Below the pieces are notes generated by a model. That model saw only the letters and a list, made by a program, of their open reading frames with translations. It was not told the DNA's origin and made no database searches. A DNA stretch of 64,000 nt from Vespa crabro (taxonomy: Eukaryota; Arthropoda; Insecta; Hymenoptera; Vespidae). A program made the position numbers and the translations under genes. Below, in pieces: positions 34,847 to 47,089 of the stretch; the first letter of the stretch is position 1, and every line of letters starts with the position of its first letter. The DNA lies in contig NC_060966.1 in assembly GCF_910589235.1 (NCBI RefSeq), positions 2,914,001-2,978,000 on the forward strand, written 5' to 3'.

Positions 34847-35262
34847 TTAATTGCGACCAGTGATTCTATAACACTAATGCAGACATCTTGCATGCAAATC
34901 GATCGTTATCGCAGACCACAGTGCGATAAAAGTAAAGTTGAAAATAAAAGACCTTTTTAAATTCCTTGAGAATTCAATATATAACAACGGGTTGTTATCT
35001 CTATTCAAAGGGAACTCGGCTTGTGAGGACGTGAATAAAAACAGGCATAATTTTTGATTGATTTTGATTTTGATGAAGAGGGTTTCACGTCAAGGAGAAA
35101 AGTTTAATCTAGGATCTTGCTTTTTCAAATTTTTTAAAAAGCTTTTTATTTGTGAATAAAATATAATACAGTATCTAAATGCAATATATACATCATAGAG
35201 TATACAATAGACAATATGGGTTGTTTTTCCCAAAAAATGTAAAATAATCTTAATTAGTATCT

Positions 35263-35690
35263 TTATTCGAATATTAATTTTACAGGTTTTCCTGGTTTCA
35301 AGCTAAAGTTTGTTTCTATTACAATTTTTTTGATTGCTACTGATCGATTTATTTTAGATCGATAAATCTTCTTTGCGAAGTAACAATTAGTACTTTCATT
35401 TCCAGCGATGTCAATCTTTGATCTATAAAGTAGAATCAGAATTAAATACATTCTGTTCTATAACTTTTTGAGGTGTAATTTCAATAATCTGTAAAAATGT
35501 GCAATTACCTGTGTAATTTCTTTTTCCTTGATTGAATGCTAAGAAATTCCATCAATTATCTTCGATGATTTGAAATCCGTCTGGATCGAATGTTAACATT
35601 TCGGTTCAATATTTTTCGTTTCGCTCAACTTTGTAGATAAAAATACGGTTAAACTGCATTTTCGTATGATCTCCTCTGTAGATTTTTCTT
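35263..35690 (-). pseudogene. CYP4-type P450 fragment, copy E (heme and C-terminal exons)
   Basis: Minus strand. About 35,690-35,510 encodes EKYWTEMLTFDPDGFQIIED, the region before the heme loop, with a stop in frame; then FNQGKRNYTG stands where FxxGxRxCxG is expected, so the heme cysteine codon has become tyrosine. The next piece, 35,451-35,263, ends in VIETNFSLKPGKPVKLIFE, which fits a P450 C-terminal strand. Most of it lies in the 3.2-kb block present only in the right arm. The nonfunctional heme site and stop make it a clear pseudogene. Confidence 0.65.
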
Positions 35691-35699
35691 AGAGAGTGT

Positions 35700-37060
35700 G
35701 CGTGAAAGAGAGAGAAAGAGAATGTAACATAAAATAACAAGTATAAGAATAACAAGTAACCATTTCTTTTTATTTAGTTCTACCAAGGCTTAAAATATAA
35801 TAGATACAACACATAACCGATGTTCATGAGAAAACTATATGATGTGAATTATGATCTAATAATCGCGTATAAATATCCCCCTTTTGTCTCTTTTTCCTCC
35901 TTCACATTGTACAACCTTTCACTCTTTCTCTTTCTCTCTACCACATCGCCATCCTCACTATCTTCCTCTTTTTTCCTCTTGCTCCCACTCTATTCCATTC
36001 TTCGACCGAGCAATTAGACTTATATGATTTTGCGTACTTTCTTACAGGAATACTTCATTAATTCATTAGGTTTGTTCTTAACGATTTCTCTAATTGATTG
36101 CGAAAAGGTAAAATATAATAACAAGACGTAATTTGTTTTTACATACGGATTCTCTTGTATCGCTCATAACGAACATGAAATAATCTTGTGGACCGTATAA
36201 TTTTTAAAAAATGGTCTTGATAGAGGCATTATAATATTAATTTACCGCCAATCGTAGTAGGGTCGAATGTAGTAGTGTATAGTTAAAGTATCAGTACGAA
36301 CTGAATGTTCGTATTGCTGTTTCCTCGAATGATCATCTACATCGTTACACTTCGCTTACTCCAATATTTCAAATCTCATTAAAAGAAAATTAATACATTG
36401 CCCGGCGATATGTTATACGTAGAGAAAGGGTTAATTGGTATCAAATATCGAGCATGTACAAGAAAATCTATAAGAATGCATTACTGCAGTTTTACTAATT
36501 TCTAAAAAAACTATTACTAACCGATTTATTTTAATGATATAACTTATTAACAATGGAAGTTATTATCTTTATTTCTACCATTGCAATTTATTGACTTTAG
36601 AATATAAAATCCATGGTACATACGGCTTCTACAATTTATGGCATATAATATGTATAATATATAAATATAAATATAAGAAATAAATGTAAACTATGATAGT
36701 GATCAGAATGAGGATTAGTCCACGTGCAACTTCCAAGCGCCCTTGGACTAGACGAAGTTCGTTGCACTGTACTCTAAACAAATGTACATGTGTATGACAC
36801 GTGTGAATGAGAGAAAAGCACGATTACATAATATATAAAACACTAGGCATGAGTGTGAGAGAGCACATCGGTTGTTCTACTTCAGCAATGTCGAATATCG
36901 AGTGTCGAGCGAATGAACAGATGAAAGTTTGTTTGGTCGATGACAATATAAATAAACTGAAAGCTTTTCACGGTTGAACTGTATGGCATTGAACGTGTAA
37001 TTAAAAAATGTTTTAAAGGTACGTTAGGCACTTCTCCTACCATATAGAAATATCTTCATT
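35700..37060 (+). repeat. Older copy of noncoding block 2
   Basis: Direct-orientation relative of 1,850-2,640, lying on the 5' side of P450 copy E. It has about 100 bp of extra sequence near 36,726-36,830 compared with the left-arm copy. A CT/TC-rich stretch runs from 35,885 to 36,000. Confidence 0.65.
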
Positions 37061-38490
37061 TCTTGTACTATAGGTAGATAAAGTTTTGATGTGTCAAGAT
37101 ATTGATAGTGGAGGCTTTGGCGATAGACGTGATGATATCGCTGATATCATACATTATTTGGACTTGCTGCATTATCGTTAATACATACTGATTATCCATC
37201 GAATAAAGTAAATCCGATTTATTGTTTACCACAATACGTAGTAGATCATTTAGAACTGAGAATAACAAGAGTGGACAGAAGATTCCATACGTATATACAT
37301 AACACAATTTAAAAATAAATTTAAATTATAAAATATTTAATTATATTATATTTATGTATTATAAATCATAATGAAATATGGAATATAATATTTTATATAT
37401 GATATTATCTTTCCTCTTTCCTAGTGAATAACAAATTTTATTCAAAGAAAAGAGAAATTAAGTGAATTATTAATAATATCTAAAAGAATCAATAAAATTT
37501 TTAAATTATTTATTCAAATTTTTCCACTTATTATTGTTATATTTTACAACAATGCCTTCTGAATAATAAAAGAAGCTATCGAATAAAGCAATCGGAAAAA
37601 GGAATCAATTATGCGACGAGCGAGAAAAGGTGACAAAGACAAAAAGAGAATGGTGAATGATAGGAGATGGGTCTGAAAGAAGGGGACAGAGAGAGAGAGA
37701 GAGATGAAATAAGAGAAAGAAAGAGTAACATGTATATGTGATTATTACATATGAATTATCGTACGTATTTACGTAATGATCAATAATTGAAGCAAATTAT
37801 GTCGAAATATTTTTTTTATATCAATTATTTATATCGATTCGACGCATTACACATGGTAACTCAACAGGATTATGCGATAATGAATATTTTTCTGTTTATT
37901 GTTCTAATAATATTGTTAACTTACACGTCCTTTTCCTTTCTCTCAAAATCGCACAAGAAAATTTTATTAGAAATCGTAAACATTCAGGACGACTAATTTA
38001 TCTCACTTTAATAATCCTATCGATGCTTTATATATTATATATTGTATTAACGTTGATACAAATCATTAACATAAAATACTTTTAATAACAGAAAAAGTTC
38101 ATATATAAGCACACAAAGATAAGAAGAAAAACAAAATGATAAAAATGGAAAGATATCAGTCACCATATTTAACCTACATATATATCCAAATGAAGAGTAT
38201 TCATCAAGATTATTATGAAATTTAATGACTTTTTCAGAAAACGTCATATCTAGTTAACATTGTCTTCGAGGAGAATAGGTCCTTATCATAAATGCATTTT
38301 TCTTTAGGCATATTACCTAAGGAGATGACAACCGACTCAAAAATCTTAAACGGCAAAAGGGGCCGGGAGGCATATCATTTGAAACGCCTTTTTATTCTTT
38401 TTACAACGGTATCATTTTTTCCATTTTAAATCAATAGTTATTGAAAAAATGCAATTTTAATTTTCTGGTTGATAACAACTTTTATTTTAT
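37060..38490. other. Unassigned AT-rich sequence in the right-arm-only block
   Basis: Frames of 66-79 codons (37,068-37,307 and 38,047-38,247 minus; 37,787-37,996 plus) are hydrophobic but match nothing I know and lack splice context. A G+C-richer patch lies at 38,320-38,375. Confidence 0.4.
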
Positions 38491-39302
38491 TAAATGTTAA
38501 AAAGGTTCAAACGTAATTAATAAAACTAGTTCTTATTTTGTTTCTAATGACTGGACGAATCATACATGTTAAATAATTGATTCAGCTGACTCTTTAATTC
38601 ATTCCTCCTTCAGACATTCGAGAATACAATCCGGTAATCATCTATCCGTTTTCTTCTTTTAACTCGACTATACGTAAATTTTGTCGAAATAAATAATCGG
38701 CATATCCTTCGAAAAAAAATATCCAGTTCGCTAATGAAAATTGTCTCGCCATTTAATGCTATAAACATTAGATTCAGTGATCGAGCTTTTGTTCATAATA
38801 TAATAAGTATTTAGTTAATGAAAAATCTGAAATCAGTATTGCAATAAATTTAATCACTTATTCGTTCCAACCGTTCAAATTATCGCCAAATAAAAATCTT
38901 AAATAAGCCACTGCTTTGGTTTACGCTTCTTACTATCGTTATTATAAATATCACTCTCTAGAATCTTCGATGATGCTTTAGCATCTGGATTTTTTGTTCT
39001 TTTTCATAAAAAGCTTGGAAACTGGAAGTACAAAAACTTTAATTGACGGATCCCTAAGATGATTATTTTGTTTTTCAGGCATCCTCATATTTATACTATT
39101 CAACGATACATTTACTTACCAAAGCGTCTATCGCAAAATTCGACCATTGAATAGATAAACGTACGTGTGAAGATAGATTGCTATAGCAAGATTAATACAA
39201 AAACGTGGTCCGCATCTTATTCTTCTTTCATCAACGATCGTTCTACCACCATGAAACAAACCAATTTCCATATTCAATTAGCAGAAAATATGTTCCGCAT
39301 GA

Positions 39303-39584
39303 TTGATGAAACAAAACTCCATGACAATGAACCAACATGAGCTTTCTTACCATTGGTTTCCACAAAATTTTCAGTGTCAATTCTTCTTAAGTATTATTTG
39401 TAATAAACTGCTTTTCTCCTCCTCTACGATTGTTATTAGACTAGCAGATTCGATAGATAAATTTACTCTCTTTCATCTATACATATTTACTGCAGCTATA
39501 TTCTTCGATATCCCTTCAGATGATCTCTTGAATAGTTCTCTTGTTTTTCTCAATCTTTACGTGCATAATGAATCTTTCGGATGA
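39303..39584 (+). other. Unidentified 93-codon frame, mirror of 10,866-11,147
   Basis: Translation identical to the left-arm frame; function unknown and coding status doubtful. Confidence 0.25.
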
Positions 39585-39599
39585 GAAACCATCGACTAA

Positions 39600-42500
39600 C
39601 TAACGAATACATATTATCGAATGATATTCTTGAATTCTAAGATGTTTTTCTTTCCTATTTTTATACAAATAACATCCGTTCTTATCCAATAAAAATCCAG
39701 TAATCATGGAGGATGGAACGATGTTGAAGCATGATCTTATCGTGGCAACATTCTCGTTGAGGGTCTAGTAATAACCTGCGAGAACATAAGTCAGAATCGA
39801 GATGAAAACACAAACTCTTGGTACATACCAATTGAAAGCCAGTCCAATCTATTACACAATGGAATATTCCTTTGTTGCGTTCATTTCCTTAGTATAGTAA
39901 TAATCCAGTGCATAATGATACGTCATCATTTTTCATTCTTAAATGAAATAATTTCAATGGTTGGCCAATTCTGAAACGTTGCATATTACGTATAGTCATG
40001 TATTGACATAATTTGAAAATAAAGATAAGATACCTTTTGATGCAAATATTTCACTTAATAATAATAATAAAGTCAGTATCATCTTATATTTTCTTATTAA
40101 GAATAAATGAAAAAACTTGCGGTTAACAAAAGCAATAAAAGAATTATTTATTTGACGGAATATTTATTAAATTCTATTTCGCTTGCTAATGAACTATATA
40201 CCAATAATAGAATATTAACGGAATACTTCTTTCAAAACATTTTGTCAATTCTCTGCAGGATTGTGACTCAGATTCGTTATTATTCTTTCTAAAAATCTTT
40301 TGACCTTCCCACATTTTAATATACCAAGTAAAAACGTCTTACTAAATATCTGTTTGAAATGTTTTGTGGAAATAATAATAGATAATAAAAATAATTATTA
40401 AGAGTAAGTACTATTATTAAAACAATTAATTAATTAGAATGAATAATATAATGAAAAGGTTCCGTAATTTTAGTAATAGCTTCTTCAACTTGTTATGTTT
40501 TACTTTAAAAATAATTTGATCCGCTGTATTTCTTGATGTCTTAAAAGCTTTCGATTAAAATCATATTTAGAGGTTAATTTTAGTTTCTACAAACGAATAT
40601 CATTTAATAAACCTTCAACATGGTAATTTTTATTTCAAGGTTGAAAACCTACTGAAAGATTCATTAAATGAATGACATAAATAATGGATAATATGATATA
40701 CAAGAAGAAATTAGTACCACTGCTGAAGATTGTAAGAACACACCACTCCACAAAAATAAAAAGAAATACTAACCTTAAAAATCTATCTCACCCTTCACAG
40801 TGTGCCAGACTATAACATATCAATGAGTTTCAGTTGGTGTAGAATAGGTAATGTTAGTAGGCTGTGACCTCACATTTTTCAATCTCTTAAATGTAGATCT
40901 TTTTTAGATGGTCGCTTTTAGGTGGTTTCGCATCGATCCGAATTAGATATAACGTTGGTACGCATTTGTTCCGCAATTACATAAAGAATAATAAATATAA
41001 TTGTTATAATTAGTATATAAATATAGGTTAAAAAATAAGGTTTTGTAGAACATTTTGCCAAAAATAAGTAGTGAAAACTTATATATTATATTATTTTAAT
41101 ATAAATTAAAACATGAATTCATTTCCATTCTACCTTCGAGCTTATTTTTCACGTGATTTTCTTTTCATGACTATTCCACTCTATACTATTTCAACTATTA
41201 CTTCTATGGTTCTATTGTACAACTATTACTATTACTAATACTAGTAAAAAAATTAAAGAATAAATTAGTCGTTTATTTTCTTTTACATTGATACAACAAA
41301 AAAAGAAAAAGAAACAACGGAATCATTCAGCCTCAGAGAATCTACGATTTCAGAATTATTAATCTAGATGTTTGTCAATGTATTACATATTGCTTATAAA
41401 AACTCTACGATTTAGTTTATAAAATATAAAAGGAACTACAAAATTTTCTAAAATTTTACAATATCTTAAAAATTCAGATCCATTGACATGAACGATTGAA
41501 CACGCATTTCCTCATTTTCGCCGTAAAATCACTTGTCGAAAGTTAATGAAAATGTCCTTTGTTTCTCCATAAGAACATCGTGAAACGCATTTCTTAGCGT
41601 TCAGAAAATCTTAGCATCATCAGTTTATGCAAACAAACAAGCGAGATATCGTTTACTAAACCGAAAGAAACCATTTGCAGTGTAGATATGAAAATCAGTC
41701 GTGGAAATACCAACTTCTCTTTTGGCGCAGATTTCACAGGGAGGACAGTGTACAAAACTTTTTCTTTTCAAAAAATGTCGAAATAGCAATTCAATAATTT
41801 TTAAACAAAGCACATTTCTTAATTAAAGCCCCATTTTGGAAATGAAGGTTTAATCTAGGACCTCACTGTTTGAAATTTTTGAAAAAGCTTCATATTTCTG
41901 CATAAACTATTCTAGAAATAACATCATTTTTTAACACAATTTTTTTCATAGAAAATAAAGCTTTTGGAAAATTTCGAAAAAGTGAGTTCTATACCTAAAC
42001 ATTCTTCTTTAAAATGAGATCTTCTATATCTAAATCGGTCAAAAAATACGTTTGTTTTAATTGTTTGCGTAAAGCATTGTAAAACTGGGGATGATGAATA
42101 TCCTTACAAAAACGAAATAATTAATTATTTAAATAAGAAGTTTATACAGTATTTAGATCTAATCATTGCTAAATCATTAATAATCAGTTAACAATTAATT
42201 AATAAGTAATTAATTATTATAAGTCAACAATATTTATGATTGTTATTTGAATAATATTAACATATTTGAATTAGGCGATTTTAGAGTAAGATCACTACCT
42301 GAACATCGCGTTCAATTTTCAAACGTATGCACATAACCGAAGATTGAAGGATCCAATAGATTTTTCTTCTTCTTATCGTTTGTATTTTGTGTTAACGAAA
42401 ACATACATGAATAATAATTATTTCAAATCAGTTCGTATTAATTACTATTTCAGATTATCAGATTAAAAAAGTTTAATACTGGAGATGTATAAGCTAGTAT

Positions 42501-42786
42501 TCAATTATGTATTAATCCTTTATTATTAATAACTAAAATTTCATAATTTGACTCTGTTTAGTTTTTATTAATAATTTAAAAATTAATTGTAACTAAACAT
42601 TAAAATTAGCTATTAGTAATAATTAATCTGATTTTTTGAAGGAATTAGTTTTAGAAATTTCGGCTATAGTTCCGTAGGTACTGGTGACCTATCATGACGA
42701 AATTTGGGGGATGGCATATAATGAGATAATAGATGAGACATATAAAAATCTTATCTTATGAAAATCATACGTTTGGAAAATACATT

Positions 42787-42790
<4 letters not shown>
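39600..42790. other. Mirror of left-arm noncoding sequence (about 7.7-10.85 kb)
   Basis: Includes the mirrored signal-peptide-like exon (minus strand, ATG near 40,080) and the mirrored internal repeat near 41,850. No further gene recognised. Confidence 0.6.
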
Positions 42791-42798
<8 letters not shown>

Positions 42799-42825
<27 letters not shown>

Positions 42826-42874
42826 TATATATATATATATATATATATATATAAGTATATATATATATATATAT
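42799..42874 (+). repeat. (TA)n expansion specific to the right arm
   Basis: Long TA runs with interspersed 'agta' units; the left-arm counterpart near 7,651 has only about five TA units. Confidence 0.92.
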
Positions 42875-43730
42875 ACACTTAATTATCCGCTATTAGATGT
42901 AATATTTAGTACTTTAACATAAATAACATAACTGTGAGATTGAGGGAGGTATGTATTTGAAGGATAAATATATGTACTTAAATATGTGTATATGTTAGAT
43001 AGTGAGTAGAAACCGTACAAAAGAATAACACGAGAAATGCGAAGCCCATAAGAAAAATCGCTTTCTCTTTATCGGTACGCGAACGAAAAAAAATTCAAGT
43101 ATAAATTACCTACGTCTCGTTTGCAACGTTGGACATACATAGCATAAATAACAATAAGTTATTAAAAATTATATACTTAATCTTATGTGTGAACCTCGCA
43201 TACAGTAACAAAAATAGCATTAAAGTATTATATATGTATATCATGGGCTAAATGATTAAACAGATTAACTAATTTATAGTGCTCGACCATTGTGAATAAT
43301 GACCAGAATGACTCCGTATTATGATAAATATTTCTTAATTTATTGAACTAATCAGACATTATGAAGACAGCTACATTTAATCTTGGGCAATTTAATCTGT
43401 TTTGGCATTGTAATAAATTTCAGTATGAAGGTTACATCTTTCTAGACAGTTTTCTATCATTATTTTATTAGAATGCTTATATTAATGACTTTGTTCATAT
43501 CATATCACAGACTATTACAATGCTTATAATAATGACTTTGTTCATATCGTAACACAGACTTACGAATTAGTCCTCACAGTCTAACTCATTGTAACTACTA
43601 TATGTACAGATTTGCCTACTCCTATTCATATTTATATTAATTGTTTATCGGACTTTCGAATGTTCTCGGCATTATTTCAGAAAATTAACAAATAACTGAA
43701 TGCTTTACAATCTTTTTTATTTTCAGATCA

Positions 43731-43905
43731 AGGTAAATACGCGGTTCAAGCCGAGATTCTTCTTCCTTCTTTTTCTCGAAATATAATACTGGAAAATTAC
43801 TTACCAGAAAATAATGGAAAGTCTATTCCAAATGAGAAAAAAATTAAACCTGGGGCAAGAATAATTGCATGCAACGTGAATTTACTGTTCGATACTATAA
43901 CGTAA
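43731..43905 (+). other. Unidentified exon-like frame, mirror of 6,666-6,857
   Basis: A TTATTTTCAG acceptor is followed by a frame with GKYAVQAEILLPSF, ENYLPENNGKSIP and ACNVNLLFDTIT, then a stop. It differs from the left-arm copy by several amino acids, with the frame preserved. Family unknown. Confidence 0.3.
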
Positions 43906-44595
43906 AATCATAACACAAAATCCAGATTCTACTTCACTCCTAGCCCAACTCGACCGATTCTTATACTGTCTAAATAGTATTATTTATATCATTTTGTCCT
44001 ACCAAATAGTAACACATCATATTGATCTGTTAATATGATGAATTATAATTAAAAAGATAAAATTTACTCATTTTTACTAGTAAATTTACAGTTTTGTTTG
44101 TCAATATTTTTGTTGACTGGACATTAGAATATTAAACATAAACATTTTTAGGATTTTTTATTACAAAAGAAAATATTGAATCATCGGTTGTTGTGAATAC
44201 TGCCATACTGTCATGCTATCAAGTCGATAAAAATTTTAATTGAATTATACTTAGAGAAAACATTTTACATACGCTGTGCCAGTTTTATTGCTTTATTAAA
44301 GTTAATTTTATAAAGAAACGTATCTCCTGGTTGTTTCCTTTACCGTTACTTATTTTTACAAAAGAAACATTTTCTGTAAATATTTAAGAATTGTTTATTT
44401 TGAATAAACGCATAGAATCTCTTTACCAGTTTTCTTAGTTACGTTGGAAAGCTCTGAAGAGTAAGTAAAGAAATAAGAAAAGAATTATGAATATTTGGCT
44501 TGTCTTGTAACTACTTAAACGTTTCTTCTGTAAGATACAATACGCGAACAAATTCCTAAATAAATGGAAGAGAAATTTTATGGGCTTATTATATA

Positions 44596-44770
44596 TACTA
44601 TATACTATATACTATATACTATATACTATATTCTATATTATATATATAATATATATAATATAATTAATATATATAATATAATATATATAATATATATAAT
44701 ATATATAATATATATAATATATATAATATAATATCTATATAATATATATAATATATATTATATATTCTAT
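44596..44770 (+). repeat. Compound TA-rich expansion specific to the right arm
   Basis: Tandem 'atatact' and 'atatataat' type units over about 175 bp; the left-arm counterpart near 5,960-5,985 is about 25 bp. Confidence 0.92.
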
Positions 44771-44888
44771 ATACTTAGATTTAATTCGCTCATTAGTGAA
44801 TTTCTAAAATTGAATAGTACTCCCCACCCCCGTGTTTTAATTACTTTACAGCATTAAAAGTAAAAAAAGTATAGAGAAGAAAATCTAT

Positions 44889-45158
44889 ATGGATGCAGTT
44901 TTCAGGTTTCAATATTTTATAAGAAATTCGAAATTAGTAGTAAAAGAGATCTTGAACTTATCAGGTTCTGGTAGACGGTTTTTATACAATACTTATTTAA
45001 TACATTTATTAATTTATTTCTGCTACCGATTAACACGCACAAAATTCGTTATGCGTGTATATATTTTAATTAATTTCCTCATTCAAATTTTAGTTTTATT
45101 GGTTCTGCCAATTTTAATATTCAAATTTACTCCAACTTCTTCAATTCCTATTGGCTAA
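44889..45158 (+). other. Unidentified hydrophobic 89-codon frame, mirror of 5,573-5,842
   Basis: Same length and open as the left-arm copy, with about a dozen substitutions. No family recognised. Confidence 0.2.
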
Positions 45159-45269
45159 TCTATTATAATTATAGCGAATTTTTTATCTAAAGAAAAGAAT
45201 AAAATCATTTATAAATGCATTTTATTCTATAAATTTATGGTATGCTATTACTATAATATATAAGAATAT

Positions 45270-46912
45270 ATAATTAACTATGCAATGTCTTCTTCTGTAG
45301 CTGAATAGTAAGAATTTTGATAAAGTACTCATACTTGGTAGAAACCTATCCGCATTGAATAGTAACGGCTGGGTCGAATATTTTTCGTCTCAATAGAATT
45401 TATAACTCCTTTTCGGTAGTTCAATTTTTTGTAACTTGCTTTAATTAATAAATAAATATTATTATTGAATAATATTAACGATAACAAATTATATCATTAA
45501 TTAATTATTAACGATTACAAAATATAAAACTTACCATTTTTTTGTAGAGATATCTTCTATAAATTTTTTTACTTTCCGTGCAATAACTAGACCTGAAGAA
45601 AAAAGAGAACGTTTTCTTGATCTCTTTTCCAACAATTTTATACTTTTAATATCATCGTATGTTATTGGAACATATTTCGGATCGTTCGAACCGTTGATTT
45701 GGTTCAGTTCCTCGTATCCTTTCTGTTCGCAATTGTGATAAGGATGATAAGAAGTTAATATGAAAATTACTTCCGTTATATAGATGTTGACGCATACGTA
45801 CGTCTCTCCATTGTTCGTGGCACTTTGTCTTAAGAGTTATATATCATTAGTGGAAATATTTGCACTTTGTCTTAAGGGTTATATATCACCATTAGAAATA
45901 AGTAATTGGGAACCTATTGGATATTAACTAACAAAATGCATAGATAAAAACACGTGGCCATTTTTGTATAGGCCTGGCCATTCTTAGTAAAGTATCTGGA
46001 ATTTGATAATATGTCAATCCGGCCAATAAGTAAATAACGAAAGTAGACGCCTAGGCTCGATAAGCCAAGGGCTATCTGGCTTCTAGCTTTGTAATATCCA
46101 TTGTCATACTCTAATCACACGATCATTAGAACAAAGGAAGCACACACGGAATGTTTAAACATTCCAACGAACTATCCCCACAAATGGGTATCTATTCTTT
46201 CCCGTTCCATATTCATACTCCGCCCTTAACCAATCCCTGCATGGACAGTTCTAAAGAGGCCAATAAGCAGTCAGGTTACATATATCAAATTCACAACATC
46301 TATGCTTTCAAGCCTCCTTCAGAAGCAACCAGTACAACTAACTACTCATCATACAAGAGACACACAAACAATTGTAACTCATTTAAACAAATACACTGTG
46401 AGATTTCCGTAGCACGCATCATTTAATATCGCGCAATTACTTCTCCATTTCTCACGGGATCCTTTAAAAGTACACGTGTTCTCCTATTAATTTGCAGGAA
46501 CGCTACGAGTGTTATTTTGTTGACGGCCTACAACGGTATCCTAACCTAGTGCCGCCGCCCTTATTCATTGTGACCAGTGGGTCTATAGCTCGAAAACCAA
46601 GGACGAAACGGGGACATTTCCTCCGTGTGAATCGACCGTCATCGCTGGTCCGGTACGAGACGCGCATTTAAAAACACTTTCGTCAACAATCAGCAATAAA
46701 TAATCACAAATAATTAAGAAAGTGTAATTTGTATGTATGTTCTTCAATATCCAAATTTTATTGCATGTAAATAATAAATGCGACTTACGTCTGTAGCTAT
46801 TGTATAGATGTCATCCCGAATATTTTGCTCTGAATGTTTTTCTCCTTCGTGCATTGATTCGAATAAAAAATTTAGAAATGTCCTCGGCTTTTGTTTTTGG
46901 AAAATAAATAAG
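45270..46912 (-). pseudogene. CYP4-type P450 remnant, copy A' (mirror of copy A)
   Basis: Minus strand: the helix H-I exon at about 46,912-46,789 (KPRTFLNFLFES, donor GTAAGT), the K-helix exon at about 45,722-45,545 (DPKYVPITYDDIKS) and a heme-region remnant at about 45,430-45,280. It shares the loss of the I-helix exon with copy A, so that loss predates the inverted duplication. Its K-helix exon has its own changes (ExxR destroyed), and the FSYGRR stretch of the heme loop has been altered to sequence around 'ctgaatagtaagaattt'. No function is possible. Confidence 0.78.
46490..46660 (-). repeat. Interspersed repeat unit, mirror of 4,015-4,200
   Basis: Reverse complement of the left-arm copy, nearly identical. 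Confidence 0.65.
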
Positions 46913-47089
46913 AATCCTTGATTAGTACAAAGAAAGATGAGAACTAAAATTGTATTGTATGTATAATAGTTATTCTTTTCCTCTGTCTCATTAAATCTTC
47001 TAATAGAATTACTCATTAAATCAAGAATATTTAATAAATACGAATGACCAATGAAAGGAATCCAGATAATGACCGGTGAGTTAGGCATG

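Larger units (their letters stand above)
35276..38490. repeat. Block of about 3.2 kb present only in the right arm
   Basis: In the left arm, sequence matching 35,275 and 38,491 is contiguous near 11,958. The extra block carries P450 copy E, an older copy of noncoding block 2 (35,700-37,060) and about 1.4 kb of unassigned AT-rich sequence including a GA tract (37,686-37,704). Because its content resembles other local duplications, loss from the left arm is as plausible as gain in the right. Confidence 0.8.
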
